Counted from the stretch's first letter, positions 16,392 to 26,112 are shown. The stretch is DNA of 62,845 nucleotides from Anaerolineales bacterium (GCA_016744335.1 JADGEO010000018.1:648-63492), one strand, 5' to 3'. Program-made: numbers and translations. The notes: a model not told the origin generated them from the sequence alone.

Positions 16392-17345
16392 ATGATGAAT
16401 TTAGAAAATTTCGGAAAAAAACTCAGCGAGAATCTTGGCAAAGTAATTATAGGGAAAAATGAAGCCTTGGAGCTAATCATCATTGGTTTACTTTCACAGG
16501 GACATATTCTCATTGAAGATGTGCCTGGTGTAGGGAAAACGGTTTTAGCACGCAGTTTAGCTAAATCTTTAGAAGCAATTTTTAGACGTATCCAATTTAC
16601 CCCCGATATGCTTCCCAGCGATGTGACGGGCGTATCCATCTACAATCAAGAAACGCGTAAATTTGAGTATAGACCTGGTCCTTTGCTTGGGCAAATTATT
16701 CTCGCCGATGAAATTAACCGCGCTACGCCAAAAACTCAAGCCGCATTGCTCGAAGCCATGGAAGAAAAGCAAATCACGGTAGACGGTATAACACATCAAT
16801 TGCCCCGCCCATTTATGGTTTTAGCAACGCAAAACCCGATTGAATACGAAGGGACATTTCCCCTGCCAGAGGCACAATTAGACCGTTTTTTATTGCATCT
16901 TAAAATCGGGTATCCCGGTCTTTTAGATGAAATTCGTATTCTTGAAAAACAGCGAGAAGAACACCCTATAGAAAAAATAACCCCTGTTTTTAGCGGTGAA
17001 GAAGTTTTAGAAGCAACGGAAGTGGTTAAACAAGTTTACGTTTCAGACGCAGTTAAACGCTATATTGTTGAGTTGACGAGCAAAACCCGGAAAAGTGACG
17101 ATGTGCATCTCGGTGCCAGCCCGCGTGGTAGTCTTGCGCTTTTTCGCACGGGGCAAGCTCGTGCCGCACTTCGTGGTCGTGATTATGTTTTACCAGACGA
17201 TGTTAAAGCACTTGCCGTTCCCGTTTTAGGGCATCGCATTATATTAAGCCCAGCCGCTAGAATGCGTGAGTTAACCGCTGACCAAATCGTAAAAGAATTG
17301 ACCTATAGCGTTTCTCTTCCTGGGGGAGATTTTCAGGCAGAATAA
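16392..17345 (+). CDS. MoxR-family AAA+ ATPase
   Basis: 317 aa (or one residue less; ATG is doubled). Walker A is EDVPGVGKTVLA, Walker B ILADEINRA, sensor 1 ATQNPIEYEGTFPLPEAQ, and the arginine-finger region LDRFLL. MoxR ATPases act as chaperones that mature secreted or membrane complexes, usually with the DUF58 protein encoded next door. AAAGGA precedes the start. The DUF58 gene starts three bases after the stop. Confidence 0.92.
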   Translation: MMNLENFGKKLSENLGKVIIGKNEALELIIIGLLSQGHILIEDVPGVGKTVLARSLAKSLEAIFRRIQFTPDMLPSDVTGVSIYNQETRKFEYRPGPLLGQIILADEINRATPKTQAALLEAMEEKQITVDGITHQLPRPFMVLATQNPIEYEGTFPLPEAQLDRFLLHLKIGYPGLLDEIRILEKQREEHPIEKITPVFSGEEVLEATEVVKQVYVSDAVKRYIVELTSKTRKSDDVHLGASPRGSLALFRTGQARAALRGRDYVLPDDVKALAVPVLGHRIILSPAARMRELTADQIVKELTYSVSLPGGDFQAE

Positions 17346-17348
17346 GGC

Positions 17349-18611
17349 ATGAAAAAAAGCAGTATTTTCATTCTTTTGCTCTTTGTTTTGAGCATCATCG
17401 GCATATTTTTGACCAATACGCCAGTTTATACGCGCTTACTTTACCTCACCTCCATGCTGATTTTGGGCAGTTGGCTGTGGGGAAAGCTATCGCTTTCAGG
17501 CATTAGCCTGCACAGAAAATCTCGTTCATTGCGTGGCAATGTAGGCGATATTTATGATGAGCATTTTGAAATATCAAATAATAATTTTTTGCCCTCGCCA
17601 TGGCTCGAAATTAAAAATAATAGCCCTTTGCCCATATCGGCGGGATCACGTCTTTTGGTGGGGATTAAAAAAAGAGAAAAGCGTACCTATCTCGCTCGCA
17701 CTTGGCTCACACAGCGCGGCGCGTTTCCTTTAGGACCTACCATACTGAGTGCCCGTGACCCATTGGGGCTTTTTCGAAATCAAAAAAGTTTTCCTGCTAA
17801 AGCAGAATTAATTGTTTTGCCCTTGCTTGTTAATATCAGCAATTTCCCCGCGCCGCCAGGATTATTACCGGGGGGAAAGGTTTTACGACAAAAATCGGTA
17901 GGAATTACACCTCATGCCGCAGGCGTTCGAGAATATGCGCCTGGTGATGCCCTTCGTAGAATTCACTGGAAAACATCCGCGCGCCGTCAGAAATTAATGG
18001 TAAAAGAATTTGACCAAGATCCACAATCTTCTGTTTGGATTTTTCTGGATGCACAGCGATTTGTGCAAGTAAAAAAAGAAGATTATGTGCCACTGAAAAA
18101 TTGGGATAACTGGATGCTCGGACGCAAACCTGACTTCGACTTGCCACCCTTTACGATCGAATATGCGGTGACAAGCGCGGCATCGTTAAGTCACTACTTT
18201 ATCCAAATGCGCCGTGCGGTGGGTATAATCGTGGCTGGACAAAAAAATATCATCATCCCTGCTGATCGTGGTCTGCGCCAAGAAGAAAAAATCCTAGAAG
18301 CCCTTGCCTTCATTCAAGCAGAAGGGAAAACCCCTTTAGAAGAATTAGTTGCCGCACAGGCGGGACAATTACCTCAAGGCAGTAGTGCAGTGCTAATCAC
18401 CCCTTCATATAACCCTAAAATCATGCATGCGGTAGAGCACCTTCTGCGCCGAAAACAGCGCGTCACGGTGGTCTTGATAGATGCCGAATCCTTTGGCGGC
18501 ACCGAGGGCAGTATAGGGTTAGAAGATAGGCTACAAAAAGCCAATATCCCCGTTTGTCGCGTAAACCGTGGAGATGATTTGGGTGTGGCTCTTTCAAATT
18601 TTAGATTATAG
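17349..18611 (+). CDS. DUF58 domain protein, MoxR partner
   Basis: 420 aa. Two N-terminal transmembrane helices, a beta-rich middle, and the DUF58 core GVREYAPGDALRRIHWKTSA around residue 200, followed by a von Willebrand A-like region (VWIFLDAQ). Normally encoded between MoxR and a transglutaminase-like protein; here the transglutaminase gene is absent and proB follows. Role presumed in assembly of a surface or membrane complex. Confidence 0.88.
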   Translation: MKKSSIFILLLFVLSIIGIFLTNTPVYTRLLYLTSMLILGSWLWGKLSLSGISLHRKSRSLRGNVGDIYDEHFEISNNNFLPSPWLEIKNNSPLPISAGSRLLVGIKKREKRTYLARTWLTQRGAFPLGPTILSARDPLGLFRNQKSFPAKAELIVLPLLVNISNFPAPPGLLPGGKVLRQKSVGITPHAAGVREYAPGDALRRIHWKTSARRQKLMVKEFDQDPQSSVWIFLDAQRFVQVKKEDYVPLKNWDNWMLGRKPDFDLPPFTIEYAVTSAASLSHYFIQMRRAVGIIVAGQKNIIIPADRGLRQEEKILEALAFIQAEGKTPLEELVAAQAGQLPQGSSAVLITPSYNPKIMHAVEHLLRRKQRVTVVLIDAESFGGTEGSIGLEDRLQKANIPVCRVNRGDDLGVALSNFRL

Positions 18612-18668
18612 GAACGCACCTAGCTATCTCCCTTGCCCCCTTTATTACCCTTCTTACCCTAAAAAAAA

Positions 18669-19775
18669 ATGAAAAAATACAAAAGAATTATTATCAAAAT
18701 CGGTACCAGCGTTCTCACTAGCGGAAGTCCGCAATTAGACCGCCCAAAAATGATTAACATCGTCAGCGAATGTGCCAAGTTGCATCAAGAGGGCGTAGAA
18801 ATAATCATCGTTAGTTCCGGTGCGGTAGCGGTTGGCAAGCATCGCCTCAACTTTCCCAAACTCCCCAGCACGGTAGCCAGCAAACAACTTTTTGCCGCGG
18901 TTGGGCAAAGTCGCCTTATGCAAGTTTGGGAGCAACTTTTCGAAATATACGGTCTTCAGGTTGGTCAAATTTTGCTCACGCGCGGCGATATCGAGGGGCG
19001 TTCTCGCTACCTTCATGCTCGTGAAACACTAAATGCCCTCCTCAACCAGCGTGTTATCCCCATTGTTAATGAAAATGACGCGGTCGCCACCGAAGAAATC
19101 AAACTTGGCGATAACGACAACCTTTCAGCTATGGTTACCATGCTCGCTGATGCCGATTTGCTCATTTTGCTCACCGACCAGCCGGGCTTATTTACCGCCG
19201 ACCCCACCAAAAATCCTGATGCAAAGCTAATCGAAGAAGTCAATAGCATCAACGAAATCGCCAATATTGACCTTAGCTCAAGTAAAAGTGGTTTGGGTAC
19301 GGGAGGCATGATTACAAAACTCAAAGCCGCTGATTACGCCCGCCGCTCAGGTGCAGATGTGGTCATCGCCGCAGGTGCTGCGCCCAATGTCATCACCCGC
19401 GTCTACCAAAAAGAAATGCTTGGCACGCGCTTCCCTGCCATCTCTACCCCACTCGAAAGACGCAAACGCTGGATTTTGACCCGTGCCTCATCAGGCAAAC
19501 TATTTATTGATGGTGGTGCAGAGCGTGCGCTCACTCAAAACGGGCGTAGCCTTCTTCCCGCTGGTATTTCTCATTTAACTGGCAATTTTGTGCGCGGAGA
19601 AACTATCTCCATCCTCAACAAAAACGAAGAGGAACTCGCCCGCGGCATTGTCCGATATGGCAGTGAAGATATGAAAAAGATTATGGGAATGCAATCAGAT
19701 AAGATAGCAGAAACGCTAGGTTATTTCTACGGGACAGTCGCCGTACACAGAAACGATTTGATTTTATTGGGATGA
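18669..19775 (+). CDS. proB: Glutamate 5-kinase with PUA domain
   Basis: First step of proline synthesis: ATP-dependent phosphorylation of glutamate. Amino-acid-kinase domain at ~1-255 (KIGTSVLTSG, IIVSSGAVAVG, VNENDAV, GTGGMITKLKAAD) and a PUA domain at ~275-368. No clear ribosome site precedes the ATG. proA follows after 423 bases of repeat DNA, so the pair is functional but loosely linked. Feedback inhibition by proline is usual for this family. Confidence 0.95.
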   Translation: MKKYKRIIIKIGTSVLTSGSPQLDRPKMINIVSECAKLHQEGVEIIIVSSGAVAVGKHRLNFPKLPSTVASKQLFAAVGQSRLMQVWEQLFEIYGLQVGQILLTRGDIEGRSRYLHARETLNALLNQRVIPIVNENDAVATEEIKLGDNDNLSAMVTMLADADLLILLTDQPGLFTADPTKNPDAKLIEEVNSINEIANIDLSSSKSGLGTGGMITKLKAADYARRSGADVVIAAGAAPNVITRVYQKEMLGTRFPAISTPLERRKRWILTRASSGKLFIDGGAERALTQNGRSLLPAGISHLTGNFVRGETISILNKNEEELARGIVRYGSEDMKKIMGMQSDKIAETLGYFYGTVAVHRNDLILLG

Positions 19776-19787
19776 GAAGCACGGAAC

Positions 19788-19845
19788 GCGCGTGTTTTGA
19801 ACTTGATTGCCTTCAAAGAACATCTTTTTGGCGTGGACATCTCCA
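19788..19845 (+). repeat. Dispersed GCGCGTG..TTTGAACTTGA repeat, copy 2
   Basis: Reads GCGCGTGTTTTGAACTTGA, then TGCCTTCAAAG and CATCTTTTTGGCG, close to the reverse-strand-facing copy at 25944-25995. Confidence 0.5.
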
Positions 19846-20019
19846 ATCTCCCACCCTCTCCTATGCTCTAGCCGCTGTTTCCGGCGGCGGGGATGTTCAA
19901 AATTTTAGTAGCGCTTTGTGCATCTGACAAGACGTGTTGCCCCAAATCTGACCAGCTATTCTTGCGTAATCTGAACTGCAACGCATCCAAAAGCAGATGC
20001 AGTGCCGTTCTCCGCTTTC

Positions 20020-20119
20020 AATCCCGAAGGGATGGCATAATAATCGAACTCTACCACCCCTTCGGGGTTATGAATTCTGATAACCCCGTGTTCTATAAAA
20101 ATCGCATCCCTTCGGGATT
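20020..20119. repeat. Nested palindrome between proB and proA
   Basis: AATCCCGAAGGGATG (20020-20034) pairs with CATCCCTTCGGGATT (20105-20119); inside it CGGGGTTAT (20063-20071) pairs with ATAACCCCG (20080-20088). Each arm is itself palindromic (CCCGAAGGG, CCCTTCGGG). Together with copy 2 of the TTTGAACTTGA repeat it fills the 423-base gap; the ORF across it is not credible. Confidence 0.75.
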
Positions 20120-20198
20120 AGGTGATTCTATGAACACCAACTCCCCGTCCATGCTCCAGTCGCCGAGGATGGCGGTGGTTTAAAACAAGGAAAAAAAT

Positions 20199-21458
20199 AT
20201 GACAAACTTAATTCAAATGGGAAAAAACGCCAAATCTGCTAGCAGAGTATTGGCAACGCTTTCGAGCGCAGAAAAAAATGCTGTTTTGCATCTTATCGCC
20301 GATGAAATAGAGGCACAGGCAGAATTTATTTTGGCAGAAAATGCCAAAGATATTGCCGATGGAAAAGATGCTGGCTTAAGCCAAGCCATTTTAGATCGCT
20401 TACTTCTCACCGAAAAACGCGTTCAGGCACTTGCAGATGATACGCGCAGTGTGGCTGTTTTGGTTGACCCCGTAGGCTCAATTATTGATGCGCGTGTTTT
20501 GCCAAACGGTCTGCGCCTCAGCAAACGCCGAATCCCGATTGGGGTTTTGGGCGTGATTTATGAAGCTCGCCCAAATGTGACTATCGATATCGCCGCCCTC
20601 AGCCTAAAAACGGGCAACGCCGCAATTTTGCGCGGTGGAAAAGAAACCCTGCGTAGTAATTTGGCTCTTGGGCAAATTATCCAGAGTGCCTTGAAAAAAG
20701 CAGATTTACCAACAAGCGCAATTCAAGTCATTGATAGCCCCGATCGCGCCCTTGTGCGAGAACTTTTGAGATTAGATAAATATGTAGATATGCTCATCCC
20801 GCGTGGTGGGGCGGGATTGCACCGTTTGTGCATTGAAGAATCGACTATCCCCGTGATTACTGGTGGCATGGGAATCAATCATATCTTTGTAGACGAATCC
20901 GCAGATTTAGCGCGAGCTGTTGATATTGTGGAAAATGCTAAGGTGCAACGTCCCAGTGTGTGTAATGCTTTAGACACACTCCTTGTACACCCCGCGGTGG
21001 CGGCAGAATTTATCCCGCAGGTGGCTGATCGGTTGTCAAAAAGCAAGGTGGAGATACGCGCGACGCCGCAGGTTTTATCTATCCTAGAAAATAACGGCGT
21101 AGATGTGCATCCTGCTGGAGAAAATGATTTTGATACAGAATGGCTATCTTTGATTTTGGGCATCAAAATTGTGGATGATTTGGATGAGGCGATTGCCCAC
21201 ATCCACGAGCATAGCACGGAACATTCGGATAGCATTTTGACGAATGATTTGGGAAATTCGAAGCGTTTTGTTGATGAAGTTAATTCATCGGCGGTTTATG
21301 TGAACGCCAGCACGCGCTTTACCGATGGGGGGCAGTTTGGCTTGGGCGCAGAGGTGGCGGTGAGTACGCAAAAATTGCACGCACGGGGTCCGATGGGCTT
21401 GGAAGAGCTGACGACTTATAAATGGGTGGTGATTGGGGATGGGCATGTGAGGGAGTAA
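20199..21458 (+). CDS. proA: Gamma-glutamyl phosphate reductase
   Basis: NADPH-dependent reduction of glutamyl-5-phosphate, second step of proline synthesis. 419 aa. The catalytic Cys lies in [30 protein letters not shown] and PRGGAGLH are family motifs. AAGGAAAAAAAT precedes the ATG. Confidence 0.95.
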   Translation: MTNLIQMGKNAKSASRVLATLSSAEKNAVLHLIADEIEAQAEFILAENAKDIADGKDAGLSQAILDRLLLTEKRVQALADDTRSVAVLVDPVGSIIDARVLPNGLRLSKRRIPIGVLGVIYEARPNVTIDIAALSLKTGNAAILRGGKETLRSNLALGQIIQSALKKADLPTSAIQVIDSPDRALVRELLRLDKYVDMLIPRGGAGLHRLCIEESTIPVITGGMGINHIFVDESADLARAVDIVENAKVQRPSVCNALDTLLVHPAVAAEFIPQVADRLSKSKVEIRATPQVLSILENNGVDVHPAGENDFDTEWLSLILGIKIVDDLDEAIAHIHEHSTEHSDSILTNDLGNSKRFVDEVNSSAVYVNASTRFTDGGQFGLGAEVAVSTQKLHARGPMGLEELTTYKWVVIGDGHVRE

Positions 21459-21484
21459 GAAATAGGACGCTGATCGTAAAAAGA

Positions 21485-21566
21485 TTAAGCACAAAGAGCG
21501 CAAAGTGCCGCGAAGAAAAAACTTTTTTAGTTTTAACTTTGTGTTCCTTTGTGCTCTTTGTGTTAA
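21485..21566. repeat. CACAAAG/CTTTGTG inverted repeat
   Basis: TTAAGCACAAAGAGCGCAAAG is mirrored by CTTTGTGCTCTTTGTGTTAA, 40 bases apart, between convergent proA and the SDR gene. It can form a long hairpin in either transcript. Confidence 0.75.
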
Positions 21567-21573
21567 AAACGCA

Positions 21574-22485
21574 CTATTTTTTTTGATAATGCTTCTTCAA
21601 CTCTGAAGCATACTTCATTCCTACACTGTTTTTCTTTTCGCGTAGCCAATCTACTAAGTGCGTTTTGCCGAGTGGATTGTCTTGTGAAACCAGCAACCCG
21701 CGCATTAAGCCATCTACTTCATCTTGGGTGAGTACTACATCGCCAACGAAGAGACCGATGATTTGTGATGCCCATAAGGCTAGTTTGGGGGGCATTTTCA
21801 TTAACCGTGCGGGGCGACCAATTTCTTTGGCAACTACTTTCACCATCTCTTCAAAAGTGAAAATATCGGGTCCTACCGCATCTGTGATGATATTTTCGTC
21901 GCGCATCGCCATTTCTATAGCGAGATCGGCGTAGTCTTCTACGAAGATGGGTTGCAGAGAATAGCGTCCATCACCGAGCAAGCCAAAAACGGGGAAGTGG
22001 CGCAGTAGCCAAGCGATATTATTGACGAGAATATCTTCATCGCCAAATAGCACGGTGGGGCGCAGAATCGCGTATTCCAAAGAAGATTGCATAATCGTTT
22101 TTTCAAGCTCCGCTTTGCCGCTGAAATAGGGCAAATCTGACTCTAAACTAGGGTTGCTGATGCTGGTATGCACAATCCGCTTTACGCCCGCACGCTCTGC
22201 CGCGTGAATGAGCGTTTTTGTGTTGTTCACGGCAAGATTATGGGTATTATCACCATGTGAAAAGCGCACCCAGTAGGTGTTGAAGAGAATGTCCACGCCT
22301 TCTAGCGTTTTGGTGAGTTTTTCGGGGTTTTCAAAATTAAATGGGTAAGCTTTTACCTGCCCGTCAAATGGATCTGGGTTATCGGGATGCCCCGTGAGCG
22401 TGATGACTTCATCGCCACGTGCCAGCAGGCGTTGGGTGATATATTTTCCGGTATAGCTGAACGAACCTGTTACTGCGATTTTCAT
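21574..22485 (-). CDS. NmrA/complex-I-39K-like NAD(P)-binding protein
   Basis: 303 aa extended/atypical SDR. N-terminal VTGSFSYTGKYITQRLLARG is the dinucleotide-binding loop; the middle has HTSISNPSLESDLPYFSGKAELE, with Tyr/Lys in a weak YxxxK setting (YFSGKAE), and YAILRPTVLFGDED. These resemble NDUFA9/NmrA-like proteins that often bind but do not always turn over a cofactor. Probably transcribed with the GbsR-like regulator upstream, across a 95-base gap holding another hairpin. Confidence 0.78.
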   Translation of the reverse strand: MKIAVTGSFSYTGKYITQRLLARGDEVITLTGHPDNPDPFDGQVKAYPFNFENPEKLTKTLEGVDILFNTYWVRFSHGDNTHNLAVNNTKTLIHAAERAGVKRIVHTSISNPSLESDLPYFSGKAELEKTIMQSSLEYAILRPTVLFGDEDILVNNIAWLLRHFPVFGLLGDGRYSLQPIFVEDYADLAIEMAMRDENIITDAVGPDIFTFEEMVKVVAKEIGRPARLMKMPPKLALWASQIIGLFVGDVVLTQDEVDGLMRGLLVSQDNPLGKTHLVDWLREKKNSVGMKYASELKKHYQKK

Positions 22486-22505
22486 TTTTTTACTCCTGTA
22501 AAAGC

Positions 22506-22573
22506 TTAAACACGAAGGGCACGAAAAAGCACAAAGAAAAAACCTTTAAAACTTTGAGAGCCTTTGTGTTTAA
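22506..22573. repeat. CACGAAGG/CCTTTGTG inverted repeat
   Basis: TTAAACACGAAGG (22506-22518) pairs with CCTTTGTGTTTAA (22561-22573). Same family as the element at 21485. Confidence 0.7.
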
Positions 22574-22579
22574 AAGGGA

Positions 22580-23152
22580 TTATTTCTTTAGTAGCCCAAT
22601 TACTTTTTGGACGGTATTCTGATTCATCGTCTCTAGCGCGGTGATGACGCGGACAAGATTATCGAGATTGTCGAAGAAGGATTTCATCTCTGCAACGCGA
22701 TTTTCGGCAAAATCCCATTCTGCGCCGCGCTGTTCGTCTGCGCCGCGCTGTTCGTCTGCGCCGCGAACTTGATTTGGGCTTGCTTGCAGGTCAACCAGCG
22801 TTTGCCCCACCGAATCAATCGCACGGCTAAATTCGCTACTTTCTCGCCCTTTCAATATGGAGCGGACGACTTTATAAAAATCATCTTCGGCGAGATAATA
22901 ATCTTTTCTGTCGCCTAGTTTTGTTTGGCGGTGTACCAACCCCATCCGTGCTAAAGTGCGGACGCTGGTGCTGATTGCGCCTTTGGTAAATGTAGTTTCA
23001 GCAACAATTTCATCTAGTGATAACGCGTTGGGGGAGAGGTAAAGAACAGCAAATATCGCGCCCATACTCTTGGGTAAACCCCAAAATTGGCTTATTTGGC
23101 TTAATCCCTGTGTGAAATCGGCTTTTATTTCGTGCAATTCTGTTGATGGCAT
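22580..23152 (-). CDS. GbsR/MarR-like transcription regulator
   Basis: 190 aa. Winged-helix region at ~20-100: FWGLPKSMGAIFAVLYLSP, LSLDEIVAETTFTKGAIST, SVRTLARMGLVHR, KDYYLAEDD. This is the GbsR-type MarR subfamily, usually repressors. An 18-bp tandem duplication gives RGADEQ twice in the C-terminal linker. The start at 23152 lies downstream of a consensus promoter and a perfect palindrome, implying autorepression. The SDR gene downstream is the likely co-regulated target. Confidence 0.78.
   Translation of the reverse strand: MPSTELHEIKADFTQGLSQISQFWGLPKSMGAIFAVLYLSPNALSLDEIVAETTFTKGAISTSVRTLARMGLVHRQTKLGDRKDYYLAEDDFYKVVRSILKGRESSEFSRAIDSVGQTLVDLQASPNQVRGADEQRGADEQRGAEWDFAENRVAEMKSFFDNLDNLVRVITALETMNQNTVQKVIGLLKK
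22721..22765. repeat. 18-bp tandem repeat within regulator gene
   Basis: TGCGCCGCGCTGTTCGTC twice plus a half copy; in frame, it encodes repeated RGADEQ. Confidence 0.8.
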
Positions 23153-23178
23153 AATTTCTCTCTTTTTGAATTCTGTGT

Positions 23179-23227
23179 GTTTAGTAGCAACTAAACAAAG
23201 TATACGTAAGAACGTAAGAAGAGTCAA
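23179..23227 (-). promoter_or_regulatory. Promoter and operator of the GbsR-like gene
   Basis: On the minus strand TTGACT (23222-23227), 17 bp, TATACT (23199-23204), followed at once by the perfect palindrome GTTTAGT-TGCT-ACTAAAC (23179-23196) covering the predicted start of transcription. A dimer bound there would block initiation. Confidence 0.75.
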
Positions 23228-23237
23228 GTGGAATAAA

Positions 23238-23275
23238 AAAATCCCCGTTCTCTTTGTTATGAGAGCGGGGATTTT
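23238..23275. terminator. Bidirectional terminator-like hairpin
   Basis: 15-bp stem (23238-23252 with 23261-23275, one G-T pair), eight-base loop, with A run on the left and T run on the right. It lies just upstream of the GbsR promoter and would stop minus-strand transcripts coming from the beta-helix gene. Confidence 0.7.
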
Positions 23276-23394
23276 CAAAAGATGAACTTTGGTAGATGTT
23301 ATTTGAAGGGCAAACCAGTCAAGGGTCACGCGTGATGCGGATTTTTATCCATCCATAAAAAACCTAGCGACATGACACTTTTGTTTTTGCAGAT

Positions 23395-23501
23395 GGCTGA
23401 GTAGCTCCGAACGCTTTTTCGGAGCGTATCGAAGCCACGAAAAAGCCGATTTTATACTAATTCTCGGTTTCGATACGGCGAAAAGCATCGCCTACTCAAC
23501 C
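23395..23501. repeat. Large inverted repeat with TGAGTAG/CTACTCA ends
   Basis: GGCTGAGTAG (23395-23404) pairs with CTACTCAACC (23492-23501), and TATCGAAGCC (23427-23436) with GGTTTCGATA (23466-23475); an inner CTCCGAA/TTCGGAG hairpin lies in the left arm. It fills most of the gap 23276-23551. A related fragment, TGAGCCTGTCGAAG, is at about 26077-26090. Confidence 0.7.
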
Positions 23502-23551
23502 AACACGCGCTTCTTCTTCCAAACTGTCTAGTAAAAAACTTAGTATTATTC

Positions 23552-25882
23552 TCACTCACTCTGCCATAGCGACATCAGAAAATCAAGCAATAAATCGAGT
23601 ATATTTTTATTGACTGTATACTCATCCCCCGTATTGAAATTGCTATCTAGTGGGTTGCCTGCCTGATCAAAGATAGTGCCATTATTGCTGAGGTCTAGGC
23701 GTAAAGTACCGCTTCTTTTTCCTGTTTTGACCGTAATTTTATAGACATTATCAGCGCCGCTAATGCTCGTGATATTTGCGTCCTTGATATTACCAGTTGT
23801 GTGGAGGGAAAAATCGTCTATATCTACGCCCTGAACGTTTTCTGAAAATCCTACCGTAAAAACTACGGTCTCGGCAGAAGTTGGGTTGAGGCTAGAGCGC
23901 AGAATGGCATTTACGCTCGGTGATTTTTGGTCAATAGCGGGTGTTTCAACTGCTGGTGGAGGGGGAGTTGCTGTATTTTCTGGCGTGCTTGTAGGCGTAC
24001 TCGCAGGTCTCCATTCATTCGCACCTATGTCTGGGGCGGTGTCGTAAAAATCGTCATTAATCCCATGAATGAGAACGCCTCGATCTATATTTGCGCTCGA
24101 TGAATTTAAGGTGAAATCACCAGTATTTGGATTTTCTAAGCCCGAAACTTCTGTGTGACTATTGCAGTCGAGTTTGGTTGTTGTGCAAAATTCTGTGAGG
24201 GTGGCGTAACTTCTGTTTTCCCACTTAATAATAGGGGCGTGTGCGCTATGCCAATTATTATAATCCCAATCTTGGGTAGATGACCCCGTCCGAACTTCGT
24301 AAATGGCATACCCACTATTCTCGAAGATATTATTACGCAATACGGCATTATGTGCAGGGGTAATGAAATCCATTGCGGCAATATCCTGCGCTTGAGTCCA
24401 AAAAGTGTTGTGATAAATCAAAACACGACCATCAGAATTATACGCCCATTTGATTCCTCGTTCTGTGTAATTTGCGAAGGTAGAGCGTAAAACCCAAGTG
24501 GGTCCTATAGTAACTGGTGCTAAAGATACCCCCACAAAAACAGAATCTATGACGTTATCTCTAAAGCGATGATTAATACAAGCTCCCTCAGGCTCTAGCG
24601 CATCATCGCTGATGAGATAAATATGATTCTCATATACATCCACATCAAAAGCCAGTTCTGCATCATTTATTTGTGATTGAGCAGAAGACCCTGTATAAAT
24701 GCCATTAAAAAAATTATGAATTTCATTCCCGCGCACAATCGCGCCCCTGTGCCCTCGAATAACAATCCCTGTCCCCTCCATAGATGAGCCTTTTACATCC
24801 TCCCAAGCCCATTCGTTTACGGGGGGATCGTAAATTTCATTATATTCAATGCGTGTGTCATTGCCCCGTTCTGCACCGTCTGTCCAATTAACGTGGACGC
24901 CCACTTGCAGATTATGAATTTTATTTTTACGAATAATAATATGCGAAGCGTTTTCAGCCATAACACCACGTTTATTATAAAATTGCATTTCAAAGCCTTC
25001 AATCCATAGCCAATTTTGGTTATTTATATCAAAAGCAATATCCTGCTTAGCCATTTGCCAGATAGATTTAGAAGGCTTATTTTGACTGCGAATATATAAT
25101 TTCATTGTGCTACTATCAAGATACCAGCCCTCTCCATTGGTATCGTCTAGCATATCGGCATAGTTGGCATAATTGAAAAAGCGTTGTCCATCACGTGCAA
25201 AGTATCTAAAAAAATAATCAACTTTCTTAAACCAAACTTTTGATTTGCTATGTTTTTCCCAAATATCTCCGCTCAACACCTCTGCGCCATCTAGAATTGC
25301 GCCGTTCCCTTCGGCTTTGACTTGTATCCAATTCTCTGCGCTCCCCGAACGCATAAATTGAACTGCCTCATGATAAATGCCATCGGCAACCAGCACCTGA
25401 GTTCCTGGCGTGGCGTGATTGACTCCTTCTTGGATACTCTGAAAAGGGGCATCAACAGTTCCGTTTCCGCTAGGCTCTGCGTTAGCATCTACATGCAAAA
25501 TAGTTGTGGGTAAAAATTGAAGGTTTTCAGCCTGCGTTCTGATCTCCCCGCTAATTTCTGTTGTGCCCTCAATAATCTTAATACTATAAATCGTTGAGGG
25601 CAAAAGCTCAAATAAACTCCCCGCAAGTCGTCCGTCATCAATGAGCATTAGCGAATGCCCGGTGTGCCAAGTTGCTTCATCATTTCGGCGATAATATAGC
25701 TCTGCATTTTTGGGCAAGTTAGTGCCGCTAAGAAGAACGCCAATTGTTTCGATATTGGGGTACAAATCTAAGGTTGTAAAAGATTGCGCAGTATCGTTTG
25801 CCAAGACAGAAAGCGCACTTTGTGGCAGAAATCCAATCATTAAAGCGATGAGCAGTAAAACTTTGGCATATTTAGGATACAT
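23552..25882 (-). CDS. Secreted right-handed beta-helix protein (NosD/DUF1565 type)
   Basis: 776 aa from an ATG with GAAGGAAAAG upstream. Signal peptide at 1-28; an N-terminal beta sandwich to ~120; residues ~125-600 a parallel beta-helix that begins with the DUF1565 pattern DANAEPSGNGTVDAPFQSIQ and continues with ENHIYLISDD, RNNIFENSG-type coils; a Thr/Pro linker; and a C-terminal Ig-like domain (VFTVGFSENVQGVDIDDFSL). Such proteins bind or cleave polysaccharides outside the cell. No lyase active site can be assigned by eye. Confidence 0.8.
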   Translation of the reverse strand: MYPKYAKVLLLIALMIGFLPQSALSVLANDTAQSFTTLDLYPNIETIGVLLSGTNLPKNAELYYRRNDEATWHTGHSLMLIDDGRLAGSLFELLPSTIYSIKIIEGTTEISGEIRTQAENLQFLPTTILHVDANAEPSGNGTVDAPFQSIQEGVNHATPGTQVLVADGIYHEAVQFMRSGSAENWIQVKAEGNGAILDGAEVLSGDIWEKHSKSKVWFKKVDYFFRYFARDGQRFFNYANYADMLDDTNGEGWYLDSSTMKLYIRSQNKPSKSIWQMAKQDIAFDINNQNWLWIEGFEMQFYNKRGVMAENASHIIIRKNKIHNLQVGVHVNWTDGAERGNDTRIEYNEIYDPPVNEWAWEDVKGSSMEGTGIVIRGHRGAIVRGNEIHNFFNGIYTGSSAQSQINDAELAFDVDVYENHIYLISDDALEPEGACINHRFRDNVIDSVFVGVSLAPVTIGPTWVLRSTFANYTERGIKWAYNSDGRVLIYHNTFWTQAQDIAAMDFITPAHNAVLRNNIFENSGYAIYEVRTGSSTQDWDYNNWHSAHAPIIKWENRSYATLTEFCTTTKLDCNSHTEVSGLENPNTGDFTLNSSSANIDRGVLIHGINDDFYDTAPDIGANEWRPASTPTSTPENTATPPPPAVETPAIDQKSPSVNAILRSSLNPTSAETVVFTVGFSENVQGVDIDDFSLHTTGNIKDANITSISGADNVYKITVKTGKRSGTLRLDLSNNGTIFDQAGNPLDSNFNTGDEYTVNKNILDLLLDFLMSLWQSE

Positions 25883-25943
25883 CTTTTCCTTCTTCTTGAG
25901 CATGATATACAGATAATAGCAGATTAAAGCCGGCTATGGGGAG

Positions 25944-26112
25944 GAAGAGCCGTTTCGAGCGCGTTTTTGACTTGATAGCCCTCAACCAATATCTTTCTGC
26001 CGGATGCGTAGGTGCCCTCCCCGTTTACGCCGCGAATCAGCTTGGTCGCGGCATCCCAGCCTAAACCACGGACGCTGAGCCTGTCGAAGTATCCGCTCGG
26101 CGCGGTTTTCAT
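25944..26112. repeat. Composite interspersed repeat, copy 3 of TTTGAACTTGA family
   Basis: 25944-25995 aligns with 19788-19845 (GCGCGTTTTTGACTTGATAG, then CATCTTT-like tail). The right end, GCGGTTTTCATCCATCCAAA, also occurs in variant form at about 23339-23360 and 56508-56530. The 62-aa reading across it is not taken as a gene. Confidence 0.55.

Noticed and set aside
19893..20183. 96-aa reading between proB and proA
   Set aside because: It crosses a nested palindromic repeat, has no ribosome site and no recognisable protein pattern.
25924..26112. 62-aa reading on the minus strand
   Set aside because: It lies wholly within interspersed repeat DNA with copies elsewhere in the window.
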